DNA of 64,000 bases from Mesoflavibacter zeaxanthinifaciens DSM 18436 (GCF_000422365.1 NZ_KE383820.1:91324-155323); one strand, 5' to 3'; positions 16,366-25,883 are shown, numbered from the stretch's first letter. Made by a program: numbers and translations. The notes: generated by a model not told the origin, from the sequence alone.

Positions 16366-16905
16366 ATGAAAGGAATTGTATTTACGGAGTTTTTAGAGTT
16401 AGTCGAAGATAAATTTGGATTAGAGATGGTAGATCGTATTATAGAAAATGCAGATCTACCATCTAATGGTGTATACACATCTGTAGGCACATATAGTTTT
16501 TCAGAAATGCTTCAATTACTTCAAAATCTAAGTAGTTATACAAACATATCAACAGACGATTTACTACAAGTATACGCAGAACATTTTTTTAGCGTAATAG
16601 AAACAAGCTACCCAGGTTTAATAGCTACTTATAAAGATCCAATTGAAATGCTTTCTTCAATAGAAAATCATATACACGTAGAAGTAATGAAGATCTATCC
16701 AGATGCAGAGCTACCTACTTTTGTTATAGAAGAAAAGGGAGAAGGTTACCTAAAAATGATTTACAAATCAAGCAGAGCGATGTATAGATTTGGTTTAGGA
16801 TTAATGAATAAAACCTTTGAGCATTTTAATGCTACAGCAAATATCGAATTTGAAAAAATAAAAGAAGACGGTACAGAAGTAAGATTTATTATCCACCAAC
16901 AATAA
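16366..16905 (+). CDS. H-NOX (haem-nitric oxide/oxygen binding) sensor protein
   Basis: The protein is 179 residues, the normal length of a stand-alone H-NOX. It begins MKGIVFTEFLELVEDKFG. The proximal haem ligand is His104 in NHIHVEVMKIYPDAELP. The haem-propionate motif YxSxR is Tyr133, Ser135 and Arg137 (YKSSR), with the canonical 29-residue spacing from the His. I see no obvious Tyr-Trp-Asn O2-stabilising signature, which fits a selective NO sensor, although this needs structure-based alignment. In other bacteria H-NOX binds NO and inhibits an adjacent histidine kinase. Here the kinase gene begins at the overlapping stop (TAATG), making it the obvious partner. Confidence 0.94.
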   Translation: MKGIVFTEFLELVEDKFGLEMVDRIIENADLPSNGVYTSVGTYSFSEMLQLLQNLSSYTNISTDDLLQVYAEHFFSVIETSYPGLIATYKDPIEMLSSIENHIHVEVMKIYPDAELPTFVIEEKGEGYLKMIYKSSRAMYRFGLGLMNKTFEHFNATANIEFEKIKEDGTEVRFIIHQQ

Positions 16906-19244
16906 TGAGTCAAAAAGACATTGAAATATTAAAAAGAACATTAGCAAGAGAAAAAGCAGCAAGAAAAGCTGCTGAAAAAATATTAGAGGATAAGTCTAAA
17001 GAGCTTTATAATGCTACAAAGCTTTTGCAAAATCATCTAGCAGAAAAATCATCACAATTAAAAGGCGTCTTTGATAATATCTTAGACGCCTATGTTGTTA
17101 TGGATCTTCCTGGTAATGTCTTAAAATTTAATGACGCAGCAACCAAATTATTTGGGTACGATATTAATAAGCAATCAGTAAATGTTTTAGACTTTGTCTA
17201 TCATAAAGATTTACCATTGGCATTAGAATCTTTTTATTTACTTAAGACAAAAGGATATTACAGAGACTTTGAAGCTAGAATTGTTACAGGAAATGGTACT
17301 ATAAAATGGGTGCATATTAACGCAAGTCTTATATTTGATAAACACAAAAAGCCCATTGCAGCACAAGGTATAGTTAGAGATATTACAGAAGAAAAACAAT
17401 TAAAAAAACAAATAGAAGACCAGCAAAAAAAGCTTAATATAATTGTAGATAACTCACCAATAGGTATTACTCTAACAGATGTAAAAACTCAAGATTTAAC
17501 ATTAGTTAATCAATCTTTTTTAGATATGTTAGGATATTCTAAAGAAGAATTTGATGGCGTTAGTCCACAAGAAATAACACATCCTGAAGATGAGCCAGAA
17601 ACTAAAGCTATAAGAAAACAATTACTTAAAGGAGAAATTGACAGTGCAACATTACAAAAACGCTATGTAAAAAAGGATGGTTCTTTTTTATGGGCTAAAA
17701 CAAAAATACTATCTGTAAAAAATAACTCAGGAGATTTAGATTATATAGTAGCCACTATAGAAGATGTTACAAAAGAGCATAAAGCTAATTTAAAGATTTA
17801 CAAGTCAGAAAAGCAATTATCTACATTAGTACAAAGCTTAGATACTGCAATTTTATTAGAAGATAATAAAAGAAATGCAGTACTAGTAAATAATAAATTT
17901 TGTCAATTATTTAAAATAAATGAAAATCCAGAAGATCTAGTTGGGCTAAATTATAATGACATTATTATTAAAAGTAACAGAGCTTTATTTAAAGAAGAAA
18001 CATTTACCAAAAACTCTGATATTTTAATAAAAGAAAATAAATCAGAGCTTAGAAAAGAAATAACATTAGAAGACGGTACAATAGTAGAAAGAGACTACAT
18101 ACCAATTAATATAGCAGATGGATATAATGGACATTTATGGTCCTATTCAGACGTAACATTAAATAGAACATATCGTAGAAATTTAGAACAACAAAAGCAC
18201 AAGTACCATAATATTATTGCAAATATGGATTTAGGCTTAATAGAAGCAGATCTAGATGGTAATATTACAATGGTAAACCAAAGTTTACTAAATATGAGCG
18301 GCTATACGGAGGAAGAAATATTAGGCAAAAAAGGTAGAGATTTATTTCCTCTAAAATCTGAATCAAGAAAAGTAAAAGAGTTTATAGCTAAAAGAAAAGT
18401 AGGTGTTGCTAGTACTTTTGAGTTAAAGGTTAAACGAAAAAACGGAGACACTAGGTTTTGGTTTGTATGCGGATCTCCTAATCTAAACTTAGAAGATGAA
18501 GTTGTAGGAAGTGTAGTTGTAGTATTAGATATCACAGATTTAAAAACATTACAACTACAAAAAGAAAGTCTATTAGGTAAACTAGAGAGAAGTAATACAG
18601 AGTTACAAGAGTACGCACATATAGTATCTCATGATTTAAAGTCTCCTTTAAGAAGTATACATGCATTAGTTAGCTGGTTAAAAGAAGATAATCAAGGTAA
18701 ATTAGATCAAGTTAGCCTGCAAAACATTTCTTTAATAGAAAATACGCTAGAAAAAATGGAGCAGCTAATAACAGATATTTTAGAATATTCTAGTATTGGA
18801 TCAGACTCAAAACTAACAAGTGTAAACCTTGATAATACAATAGAAGAATTGCTTAAAATACTCTATATACCAGATCATATAACTGTTAACATAAAAAATA
18901 AACTTCCAACTTTAGAAGGAGATGCAACCAAACTAAAGCAATTGTTTCAAAATCTAATAAGTAACGCAGTAAAATTTATAGATAAAGACAAAGGACTAAT
19001 TAATATAGATGTAACAGAAAAGAAAACATACTATCAATTCTCAATAGAAGATAACGGGATTGGTATTGATAAAAAATTTCACGATAAAATATTTAAAATA
19101 TTTCATTCATTAAATAAAAGTAAAGATTCAACCGGAGTAGGATTGTCTATAGTAAAAAAAATAGTCGATCTCCATAAAGGTGAAATTTGGCTAGAAAGTG
19201 AGTTAAATAAAGGAACCACTTTTTATTTCACTCTAAAAAAGTAG
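16905..19244 (+). CDS. Soluble multi-PAS histidine kinase, probable H-NOX partner
   Basis: The protein is 779 residues with no membrane helix. An N-terminal coiled coil (about 1-50) is followed by four PAS domains (about 50-165, 168-290, 298-425, 430-555). Several have PAC-like ends such as IVRDITEEK and IEDVTKEH. The kinase core has phospho-acceptor His576 in the HisKA motif IVSHDLKSPLRSI and a HATPase with an N box (QNLISNAVKF), DNGIGID and STGVGLSIVKKIV. Such architecture matches H-NOX-associated hybrid-like kinases without their own receiver. Phosphate would go to the receiver proteins and the Hpt in the same operon. Confidence 0.9.
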   Translation: MSQKDIEILKRTLAREKAARKAAEKILEDKSKELYNATKLLQNHLAEKSSQLKGVFDNILDAYVVMDLPGNVLKFNDAATKLFGYDINKQSVNVLDFVYHKDLPLALESFYLLKTKGYYRDFEARIVTGNGTIKWVHINASLIFDKHKKPIAAQGIVRDITEEKQLKKQIEDQQKKLNIIVDNSPIGITLTDVKTQDLTLVNQSFLDMLGYSKEEFDGVSPQEITHPEDEPETKAIRKQLLKGEIDSATLQKRYVKKDGSFLWAKTKILSVKNNSGDLDYIVATIEDVTKEHKANLKIYKSEKQLSTLVQSLDTAILLEDNKRNAVLVNNKFCQLFKINENPEDLVGLNYNDIIIKSNRALFKEETFTKNSDILIKENKSELRKEITLEDGTIVERDYIPINIADGYNGHLWSYSDVTLNRTYRRNLEQQKHKYHNIIANMDLGLIEADLDGNITMVNQSLLNMSGYTEEEILGKKGRDLFPLKSESRKVKEFIAKRKVGVASTFELKVKRKNGDTRFWFVCGSPNLNLEDEVVGSVVVVLDITDLKTLQLQKESLLGKLERSNTELQEYAHIVSHDLKSPLRSIHALVSWLKEDNQGKLDQVSLQNISLIENTLEKMEQLITDILEYSSIGSDSKLTSVNLDNTIEELLKILYIPDHITVNIKNKLPTLEGDATKLKQLFQNLISNAVKFIDKDKGLINIDVTEKKTYYQFSIEDNGIGIDKKFHDKIFKIFHSLNKSKDSTGVGLSIVKKIVDLHKGEIWLESELNKGTTFYFTLKK

Positions 19245-19247
19245 AAA

Positions 19248-20381
19248 ATGAAAACAGTACAATTAGTAAAACATAAAAACTCCGATTGGAAATATATTGG
19301 ACAAGAAATAAAACTTAATGCACCATTAGTAATGGTTTTGGGTAACAGATATATGTTAGAAGACGCTAATATATATCAAGATATAAAAACTCTATTTCCT
19401 GATGGACAAATAGTTTTTGGATCAACTTGCGCAGAAATTTCATCAAATGATGTTAACCAGCAAAGTATTACAATTACAGCAATAGAGTTTGAAAAATCTA
19501 CATTTGTAATAAAGACTAGTAACATAAAAAATAATAATCAAGATAGTTACAAAGTAGGTCAAGATTTAATCCAACAATTACCAAAAGATAATTTAAAACA
19601 TGTATTTGTAATATCAGAAGGTAGTTTTGTAAATGGATCAAAACTAACGCAAGGTATGAATAGTGTTACCCAAAATAATTTGTTAATAACAGGTGGACTT
19701 TGTGGTGACGATGATCGTTTTGAAAAAACAATTGCAGGGTATAATGAAAATCCAAAAGAAGGACAATTAATCGCTATAGGTTTTTACGGAGATACTTTAG
19801 AAGTAACATTTTCTATTTATGGTGGTTGGACACCTTTTGGACCAGAACGTGTAGTTACAAAATCTGATGATAATATTTTATTTGAATTAGATGGTCAGCC
19901 AGCTTTAGATTTGTACAAAACCTATTTAGGTGATAAAGCCAAAGACTTACCAGGTGCTGCATTACTATATCCTTTAAACGTTAAAGTACAAATAGACGAC
20001 CAACCAATTGTAAGATCTATTCTAAACATAGACGAAACTAATAATTCTGTAATATTAGCAGGAGATATCCCAGAAAATGCTAAAGTTCAATTAATGATGA
20101 CTAATGTAGATAATATTGCAAATGCATCAGAACGTGCCGCAAAGCAAGCAATGAATTTAAGACAAAACAAACCAGAACTAGCAATGTTAGTTAGTTGTAT
20201 TGGACGTAAATTAGTCTTAGATCAAAGAGTAGAAGAAGAAGTAGAAGAAGTGATTGAAGTAATTGGTAAAGACGCCACCATAAGCGGATTTTATTCTTAC
20301 GGAGAAATAGCTCCTTTTGATGGAGAAATATCATGTCAACTACATAATCAAACAATGACAATTACTTTAATAAGCGAATAA
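19248..20381 (+). CDS. FIST-domain protein, NosP-type candidate NO sensor
   Basis: The protein is 377 residues. The N-terminal half (VMVLGNRYMLEDANIYQDI, IVFGSTCAEIS, LLITGGLCGDDDRFEKT) matches FIST_N. The C-terminal half (ALDLYKTYLGDKAKDLPGAALLYPL, SCIGRKLVLDQRVEEEVEEV, GFYSYGEIAPF) matches FIST_C. FIST proteins include NosP, a haem protein that binds NO and inhibits a co-encoded histidine kinase in Proteobacteria. The following gene, overlapping by one base, is a soluble histidine kinase, just as in nosP-nahK pairs. Haem binding by this protein is inferred. Confidence 0.87.
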   Translation: MKTVQLVKHKNSDWKYIGQEIKLNAPLVMVLGNRYMLEDANIYQDIKTLFPDGQIVFGSTCAEISSNDVNQQSITITAIEFEKSTFVIKTSNIKNNNQDSYKVGQDLIQQLPKDNLKHVFVISEGSFVNGSKLTQGMNSVTQNNLLITGGLCGDDDRFEKTIAGYNENPKEGQLIAIGFYGDTLEVTFSIYGGWTPFGPERVVTKSDDNILFELDGQPALDLYKTYLGDKAKDLPGAALLYPLNVKVQIDDQPIVRSILNIDETNNSVILAGDIPENAKVQLMMTNVDNIANASERAAKQAMNLRQNKPELAMLVSCIGRKLVLDQRVEEEVEEVIEVIGKDATISGFYSYGEIAPFDGEISCQLHNQTMTITLISE

Positions 20382-21451
20382 TGAACTCGTTATTAAAACG
20401 ACAAATAAGAAAATTTTTACCTGAAGAATTTGCAAAAAATGATGATTTAAAAACATTTTTAGACGCAATAAATAGTTCTTACAACAACTTTGAAGAACAA
20501 TTTAATATGCAGCAAAGAGCCATGCAACTAAGCTCTGAAGAGTTATTTACAGCAAATCAACAATTAAGAGAAGAAGCAGACGCACAAAAAGAAGTAATAG
20601 ATAAGCTTAAACACGTCTTAGATACCTTAAAGCTTTATAATTTACCAGAAAACAATAAGGATAATACGCTAAATTTAGATTTAGATGGCTTAAAGCTTAT
20701 CGAGTTTATAGACAACCAAACAAAAGAAATTGTCGAAATAAATAAACAAAGAGAACAATTACTATCAGAGTTAGCATATCAAAACCAAGAGTTAAGTGAT
20801 TATGCACACATGGTATCTCATGATTTAAAATCACCTTTAAGAAGTATAGACACCTTAACAGCTTGGTTTAAAGAAGATTTTAAGGATAAAATAGGAGAAA
20901 GCGGAAATAAACAATTAGAATTAGTTAGAGAAAATGTAGAAAAAATGGATGCTCTAATTAGCGGCATTTTAGAATACTCTTCTATAGATAAAAATCAATT
21001 AAAAATCTATGATGTAGATCTAGATTTAATTGTAGATCAAATCCTAAAAACTATACAAGTACCAAATCATATCACTATTACAAAAGCAAATTTACCTACA
21101 GTAAAAGGAGATAAATATAGGCTGCAACAATTATTTCAAAATTTAATATCAAATGCTATTAAGTATAATGATAAGTCTAAAGGAAGTATTGAAATTGGAG
21201 TAGAAGATAAAAAACAATACTGGCAGTTTTTTGTTAAGGATAACGGAAAAGGGATAGATAGTGATTACTTTGAAAAAATATTTAAAACCTTTGAAAAGTT
21301 AGAAAACCGAGCAGACTCTAGCGGTATAGGATTATCTATCGTAAAAAAAATAGTCGAACTATATCAAGGTAAAATTTGGCTTGAAAGCGAAATAAATAAA
21401 GGAACAACATTTTACTTTACAATAAAAAAACAATTAAATGGAACAGCCTAA
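20381..21451 (+). CDS. Soluble histidine kinase, probable partner of the FIST/NosP-like protein
   Basis: The protein is 356 residues with no membrane segment and no PAS domain. The N-terminal 130 residues form a long coiled coil (NFEEQFNMQQRAMQLSSEEL...). The kinase core is a close paralogue of the one in the multi-PAS kinase, with phospho-acceptor His147 (MVSHDLKSPLRSI), N box QNLISNAIKY, DNGKGID and SSGIGLSIVKKIV. Its start overlaps the FIST stop (TAATG), and its end overlaps the Hpt gene by 14 bases, so all three are coupled. Confidence 0.9.
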   Translation: MNSLLKRQIRKFLPEEFAKNDDLKTFLDAINSSYNNFEEQFNMQQRAMQLSSEELFTANQQLREEADAQKEVIDKLKHVLDTLKLYNLPENNKDNTLNLDLDGLKLIEFIDNQTKEIVEINKQREQLLSELAYQNQELSDYAHMVSHDLKSPLRSIDTLTAWFKEDFKDKIGESGNKQLELVRENVEKMDALISGILEYSSIDKNQLKIYDVDLDLIVDQILKTIQVPNHITITKANLPTVKGDKYRLQQLFQNLISNAIKYNDKSKGSIEIGVEDKKQYWQFFVKDNGKGIDSDYFEKIFKTFEKLENRADSSGIGLSIVKKIVELYQGKIWLESEINKGTTFYFTIKKQLNGTA

Positions 21452-21755
21452 TCTATCTTATATAAATACACTTTCTGGAGGAGATAAAGAATTTGAAGCA
21501 CAATTGCTAGATGTGGTAAAAAAAGAGTTTCCGACAGAAAAAGAAACGTATTATAAAAACTTAAATAATGAAAATTATAAGCTAGCAGCAGAAAATGTTC
21601 ATAAACTTAAGCATAAAATTAGTATTTTAGGTCTTTCAAAAAGTTATGACATTGCAATAAATTATGAAAATAATTTATTAGACCATAATACAGATCTTAA
21701 AGAAGAATTTGATAACATACTAATTGTCATAACTAATTATTTAGATAACTTATAA
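21438..21755 (+). CDS. Hpt (histidine phosphotransfer) protein
   Basis: The protein is 105 residues and entirely helical. The motif VHKLKHKISILGL matches the Hpt phosphorylation site (usually HxLKG), giving His55 as phospho-acceptor. A stand-alone Hpt implies a multistep relay: kinase to receiver (likely the single-domain regulator at the start of the operon), to this Hpt, to the LytTR regulator. It overlaps the preceding kinase gene by 14 bases and lies 10 bases before the LytTR gene. Confidence 0.85.
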   Translation: MEQPNLSYINTLSGGDKEFEAQLLDVVKKEFPTEKETYYKNLNNENYKLAAENVHKLKHKISILGLSKSYDIAINYENNLLDHNTDLKEEFDNILIVITNYLDNL

Positions 21756-21765
21756 TTAGTTTTTA

Positions 21766-22473
21766 ATGAATTGTATAATAATAGATGACGAGCTTACAGC
21801 AAGAACAATAATAAATAAACTTAGCTCTAATGTGCCAGATATTAATGTGGTAGAAGAGTTTCCTAATGCTATACAAGCTATAAAATACTTAAATCAAAAC
21901 ACTGTAGATTTAATATTTTTAGACATACATATGCCAGATTTTACTGGTTTTGATTTTATACAGACATTAAAAAATCCACCTAAAATTATCTTAACTACAT
22001 CAGATGCAAATTTTGCAATTCAAGCTTTTGAATATGATTGTATCGTAGATTACCTAGTAAAACCAATAACCCAAGAGCGATTTAATAAAGCATTAGATAA
22101 AGCAAAATCAGCAACATTTACATCTAAAGCTACAACAAACCCGACTGAAGAAGACTCTGGTGTAAATGATTTGTACGTAAATATAGATAGACGGCTTATC
22201 AAAATAGATATACCAAGTATATACCTAGTAGAAGCAAAAGGAGACTATATTCATATTAAAACAGAAACAAAAAATTATACAGTACATAGTACATTAAAAA
22301 AAATACACGATAAATTACCAGATAGTTTATTTTTAAAAATACACAGATCTTATATCATTAACGTAGATAAAATAATAGATATCGAAGATAATAGTGTATT
22401 AATAAAAAAGGATGTAATACCTGTAAGTAGATCTAACCGTCCAGAGTTAATGAAGCGTTTAAACTTACTTTAA
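21766..22473 (+). CDS. LytTR-family response regulator
   Basis: The protein is 235 residues. The receiver has IIIDDE and phospho-acceptor Asp53 (FLDIHMPDFTG), with LTTSD and YLVKP completing the site. From about residue 130 comes a LytTR DNA-binding domain: NIDRRLIKIDIPSIYLVEAKGDYIHIKTETK, HSTLKKIHDKLPDSLFLKIHRSYIIN and ISRSNRPELMKRL-like end features. It is the only DNA-binding protein of the operon and therefore its likely output. LytTR domains bind two or more 9-bp direct repeats phased at about 21 bp, exactly what is found in six to seven nearby promoter regions. Confidence 0.94.
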   Translation: MNCIIIDDELTARTIINKLSSNVPDINVVEEFPNAIQAIKYLNQNTVDLIFLDIHMPDFTGFDFIQTLKNPPKIILTTSDANFAIQAFEYDCIVDYLVKPITQERFNKALDKAKSATFTSKATTNPTEEDSGVNDLYVNIDRRLIKIDIPSIYLVEAKGDYIHIKTETKNYTVHSTLKKIHDKLPDSLFLKIHRSYIINVDKIIDIEDNSVLIKKDVIPVSRSNRPELMKRLNLL

Positions 22474-22527
22474 TCGATAGTTTAACTAGGTTAAACGGTA
22501 ATTGTAAATTTAAAACTTAAAAAATAT

Positions 22528-22598
22528 TCCATTCATCGATACTTTAAAAAGCACTAATCGAATACTTTAACTGTTAAGTAACATAAAAAATAATTTTG
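22528..22598 (+). promoter_or_regulatory. LytTR-type repeats and -7 element before the CAP-domain gene
   Basis: TCCATTCAT at 22528 and AGCACTAAT at 22550 are spaced 22 bp. TAATTTTG at 22591-22598 is a consensus -7 element starting 63 bp after the first repeat. A further related box (TACTTTAATCGATAG, from 22466) overlaps the end of the LytTR gene. The second repeat is nearly the same as AGCATTAAA in the operon promoter. Confidence 0.7.
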
Positions 22599-22623
22599 TT
22601 GTTAGAAATATAAAACTAACAGC

Positions 22624-23118
22624 ATGACCAAAATATACCAACTATTAGCGCTTTTTTTATTTGTATTAATAACTTCTTGTTCTACAGAAGATATTTCAAG
22701 TCAAAACGATACTAATCCTGATATTTCAACAGAAATAAATTATAATTCAATAGACTTAGAAATAATTCAACTAATTAATTCTCATAGAGAAGATTTAGGG
22801 TTGTCAAAATTAAACTTGCTAGATGTAGCTAGTTTAGAAGCAAAAGCTCACAGTAAATATATGATAGATCAAGGTCAACCTAGTCATGACTTCTTCTTTT
22901 TAAGACAACAAAATCTACAAGTTACTGTTAACGCAATACATGTGTCAGAAAATGTAGCTTATGGGTATACAACTGCTCAAACAGTTTTTAATGCATGGTT
23001 AAATAGTGATTTGCATAAGCAAAATTTAGAACAATCATCATTATCTGATATAGGTATATATTCAGATGTAGACTCAAGTGGTAAAAGATACTATACCAAT
23101 ATATTTTTAAAGCGATAA
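22624..23118 (+). CDS. CAP/SCP-domain lipoprotein
   Basis: The lipoprotein signal MTKIYQLLALFLFVLITSCS has lipobox LITSC, so the product is anchored in an outer leaflet or the periplasm. The mature 145 residues are a CAP (SCP/PR-1-like) domain: ELINSHREDLGLSKL-type first helix (here QLINSHREDLGLSKLNL), HSKYMIDQGQPSHDFF with the cavity His, VSENVAYG and FNAWLNSDLHKQNLEQ with the second His. CAP proteins bind small ligands or act in the envelope, and their activity is mostly unknown. It is the first target-like gene after the regulator and has its own boxed promoter. Confidence 0.88.
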   Translation: MTKIYQLLALFLFVLITSCSTEDISSQNDTNPDISTEINYNSIDLEIIQLINSHREDLGLSKLNLLDVASLEAKAHSKYMIDQGQPSHDFFFLRQQNLQVTVNAIHVSENVAYGYTTAQTVFNAWLNSDLHKQNLEQSSLSDIGIYSDVDSSGKRYYTNIFLKR

Positions 23119-23210
23119 ACCATTTATCGATAGTTAACTACCATTTAACTTTAGAGTAATAGTAGTAAACGAAAAACACTAATAAACTCTCTTAACCTAT
23201 ATTATTTTTG
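23119..23210 (+). promoter_or_regulatory. LytTR-type triple repeat and -7 element before the T9SS protein
   Basis: ACCATTTAT (23119), ACCATTTAA (23140) and AGTAGTAAA (23161) are phased at exactly 21 bp. The -7 element TATTTTTG (23203-23210) begins 63 bp after the second. This is the clearest triple array in the window, with two near-identical strong repeats. Confidence 0.75.
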
Positions 23211-23233
23211 TTAAAGATTTAATACCCAAAATC

Positions 23234-25855
23234 ATGAATAAAACATTACTTTTTACTAAAATATTAATCGCTCTTTTAATAGGTCAATTAGCTATTGCAC
23301 AAGACACGCCATTCAATTGTGATTATAATGCATATTTATTTCAAAAAAATGATGTTTACGCAATAGATTTAGCTTCTGGTAATTCTTATGAGGTCGCTAA
23401 AGATGTAACTCCTGGAAATATTAATGCAGCAGCCTATAATCCAGCAGATGGATTTATTTGGGGATCATTAAATACGCCTACACAAACAATAATTAGAATA
23501 GGTCAAGATTTTCAAGTCACTACCTTTACAATTCCACAATTACCAGATTCTAATAGATATGTAGGAGATATTAGTGCAGATGGTATATATTATTTAAAAA
23601 GCGGAGGAACAGATTATTACAAAATAGATTTAAATCCACAATCTGCTAATTACGGACAGTATATATCTACAGAAACTTTAAGTCAAAATATTAATGTACA
23701 TGATTGGGCTTTTAACGCTGTAGACGGAAATATTTATACAGTTGAAAAAGGAACTAACATACTTTATCGTATTAATCCTTTAACAAGCCAAGTAACAGCT
23801 TTGGGTGTTGTACCAATTTTAACAGGATTAAATTATACATATGGCGCTGTTTATTTTGATGCAGATGGTCGTTTTTATGTGTCTGCAAATCAAACAGGTA
23901 CCATATATGTAATACAAAATGTACAAGATATAAACACTTTGTCTGTTATAGATTCAAATTTATTTGCTTTTGGTCCAGCTAGTTCTAGTAATGATGGAGC
24001 ACGTTGTCCAACAGCACCAGTATTACAAGAAATTTGTGACAACGGTATTGATGATGATGGCGATGGACTTGTAGATTGTGACGATCCTTCTTGTTCAGGG
24101 TTTGGAAATTGTGATGTAATATTACCTCCAACTACTGCAAACGATGGTGGATTAGAAAGTAATGGTAGATTATCTGAAGCTATTAACAAAAGAAATTATA
24201 ATCGAGTTAAATCTGGTTATAAATTCAATCCAAAAAACGCTAAAAGATTTACAAAAAACAACTCTCAATCTAATTTTAGATCAGTAAATACAACAGAAAG
24301 TGCTTCTGTAAATACATCATTTACCCTTCAAGATTTTATACCTTTAACAACTATAAATGAAGATTTTGCAATCGAGTCTACACCAACAGATTTGTTAAAT
24401 ATTACAAATGCAACCGAGGTTTTCTCTGTAGATTATTATCAAAATGATGCTTCTATAGCTTCAATTTTAGCTCTTAAAACAGAAAATGGTGTATACGAGC
24501 ATACAAAATATATTTGTGATAGATTGTTAGGAGCTGAGTTGATTTCTGTTTCAACAATAATGATTAACGATGAAGAGTTTGTAAAATCAATTATAAAAAA
24601 CATAGACGGAAGTTTTGAGTACGTCTTAAGTCTATCAGCAAAAGAAGTAAATAATCAAGCTAACTTTGAGATAGAAAGTCACTGGAATTTAGATTTATAC
24701 CAAGAAAATGTGACTTTTTACAACTTTCAAATTTGGTCAGATTCTGTAGACGATTTATACTTACTAGCACAAGAGGTATTAAATTTATTAGATGCCGAAA
24801 AAACCATAACAAATTATAATCTATCTGAAGCACCAACAGTATTTGTAAGAAAAGGAAAGTATATCAATGGTATGTTAGACTTGCAGATTATTAATAGTAA
24901 TGCTACTAATAGTGTGACATTTGACGCTGGATATAGAACATCAGAAACTAATGATTTTAATTACACAACTTCTACAATAGACTTAAACCAAAACTATATT
25001 ACTAACGTGCAAGTACCAACTGGTAACCTGTTTGATATAGGATTTAGAATAGGAGATGGTGTAAATATTCCAGACGATTTATTTATGTCTGATGGTCCAT
25101 GGGGTATTGATGATGCACAACCAAATACAATAGTTAATAACTATGAAGTGCAACCAAATACAATCCAATTTGCAGAAGATGTTTTTCCTATTGAAAGAAA
25201 TATCACCTTAAACGCAACAACTAATACGTATTTTGCAGCCTACCGCGCATTAACACCAAGGTTTAAAGCTGTAGATGTTACAGATTATAACGTTTTAAAA
25301 TTTAAAGCAAAAGGAACAGGTAGTTTAGAAGTTGCTTTAGTAAAACAAAGTATTACAAACTGGAATGAACAATATAAAGCTACAGTTAATCTAACTGAAA
25401 ATTATACAAGTTTTTCATTACCGTTTTCAGATTTTTATTCAGATTTAAGTGCAGAAATTGATCCAAACGATATTGTAACATTAGTATTTACAATGGTAAG
25501 CGAAGATGGCTCTACACAAACAAAAGAAATGAATTTACAAGATTTAAGGTTTGAAAGAGGTTTAGCATTATCAGTTTCGGATTTTGAGAGTGATATTAAC
25601 CAAAACACATTAGTAGCATATCCAAATCCAATGTCTGAGGTGACTAGCTTAAACTTTAATGCTACAGTAAAAGAAAACTTAACACTATCTATTTATGACC
25701 AATTAGGTAAGGTTGTTTACAGACAACAAGTAAATGCTAGTGTAGGTAAAAATAAAGTATCAATACAAAGACAAAACCTAATTTCGGGATTATATATATG
25801 TAAGTTAGAGAGTGTAAACTCTAACTATAAAAGTTTAAAGTTATTGATAAGGTAA
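23234..25855 (+). CDS. Large secreted protein with T9SS C-terminal sorting domain
   Basis: The signal peptide ends near QLAIAQ. Residues about 25-265 look like a beta-propeller of short repeats (NDVYAIDLASGNSYEVAKD, ADGFIWGSLN, VDGNIYTVEKG). A calcium-binding acidic stretch CDNGIDDDGDGLVDCDDPSC (residues about 268-287) follows. A beta-sandwich near 670-770 (YNVLKFKAKGTGSLEVALVK, YTSFSLPFSDFY) resembles CBM11/CIA30-type carbohydrate-binding modules. The last 80 residues (VAYPNPMSE to KLLIR) are a type A T9SS sorting domain. It is therefore exported to the cell surface or medium and may bind the matrix polysaccharide. No catalytic domain is evident. Confidence 0.82.
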   Translation: MNKTLLFTKILIALLIGQLAIAQDTPFNCDYNAYLFQKNDVYAIDLASGNSYEVAKDVTPGNINAAAYNPADGFIWGSLNTPTQTIIRIGQDFQVTTFTIPQLPDSNRYVGDISADGIYYLKSGGTDYYKIDLNPQSANYGQYISTETLSQNINVHDWAFNAVDGNIYTVEKGTNILYRINPLTSQVTALGVVPILTGLNYTYGAVYFDADGRFYVSANQTGTIYVIQNVQDINTLSVIDSNLFAFGPASSSNDGARCPTAPVLQEICDNGIDDDGDGLVDCDDPSCSGFGNCDVILPPTTANDGGLESNGRLSEAINKRNYNRVKSGYKFNPKNAKRFTKNNSQSNFRSVNTTESASVNTSFTLQDFIPLTTINEDFAIESTPTDLLNITNATEVFSVDYYQNDASIASILALKTENGVYEHTKYICDRLLGAELISVSTIMINDEEFVKSIIKNIDGSFEYVLSLSAKEVNNQANFEIESHWNLDLYQENVTFYNFQIWSDSVDDLYLLAQEVLNLLDAEKTITNYNLSEAPTVFVRKGKYINGMLDLQIINSNATNSVTFDAGYRTSETNDFNYTTSTIDLNQNYITNVQVPTGNLFDIGFRIGDGVNIPDDLFMSDGPWGIDDAQPNTIVNNYEVQPNTIQFAEDVFPIERNITLNATTNTYFAAYRALTPRFKAVDVTDYNVLKFKAKGTGSLEVALVKQSITNWNEQYKATVNLTENYTSFSLPFSDFYSDLSAEIDPNDIVTLVFTMVSEDGSTQTKEMNLQDLRFERGLALSVSDFESDINQNTLVAYPNPMSEVTSLNFNATVKENLTLSIYDQLGKVVYRQQVNASVGKNKVSIQRQNLISGLYICKLESVNSNYKSLKLLIR

Positions 25856-25883
25856 CTTTAATTGTTGATTAATAGCGAAGAAA

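Noticed and set aside
16905-19244. H-NOX partner kinase as a membrane sensor
   Set aside because: No hydrophobic segment long enough to span a membrane was found, so the protein is taken as soluble.
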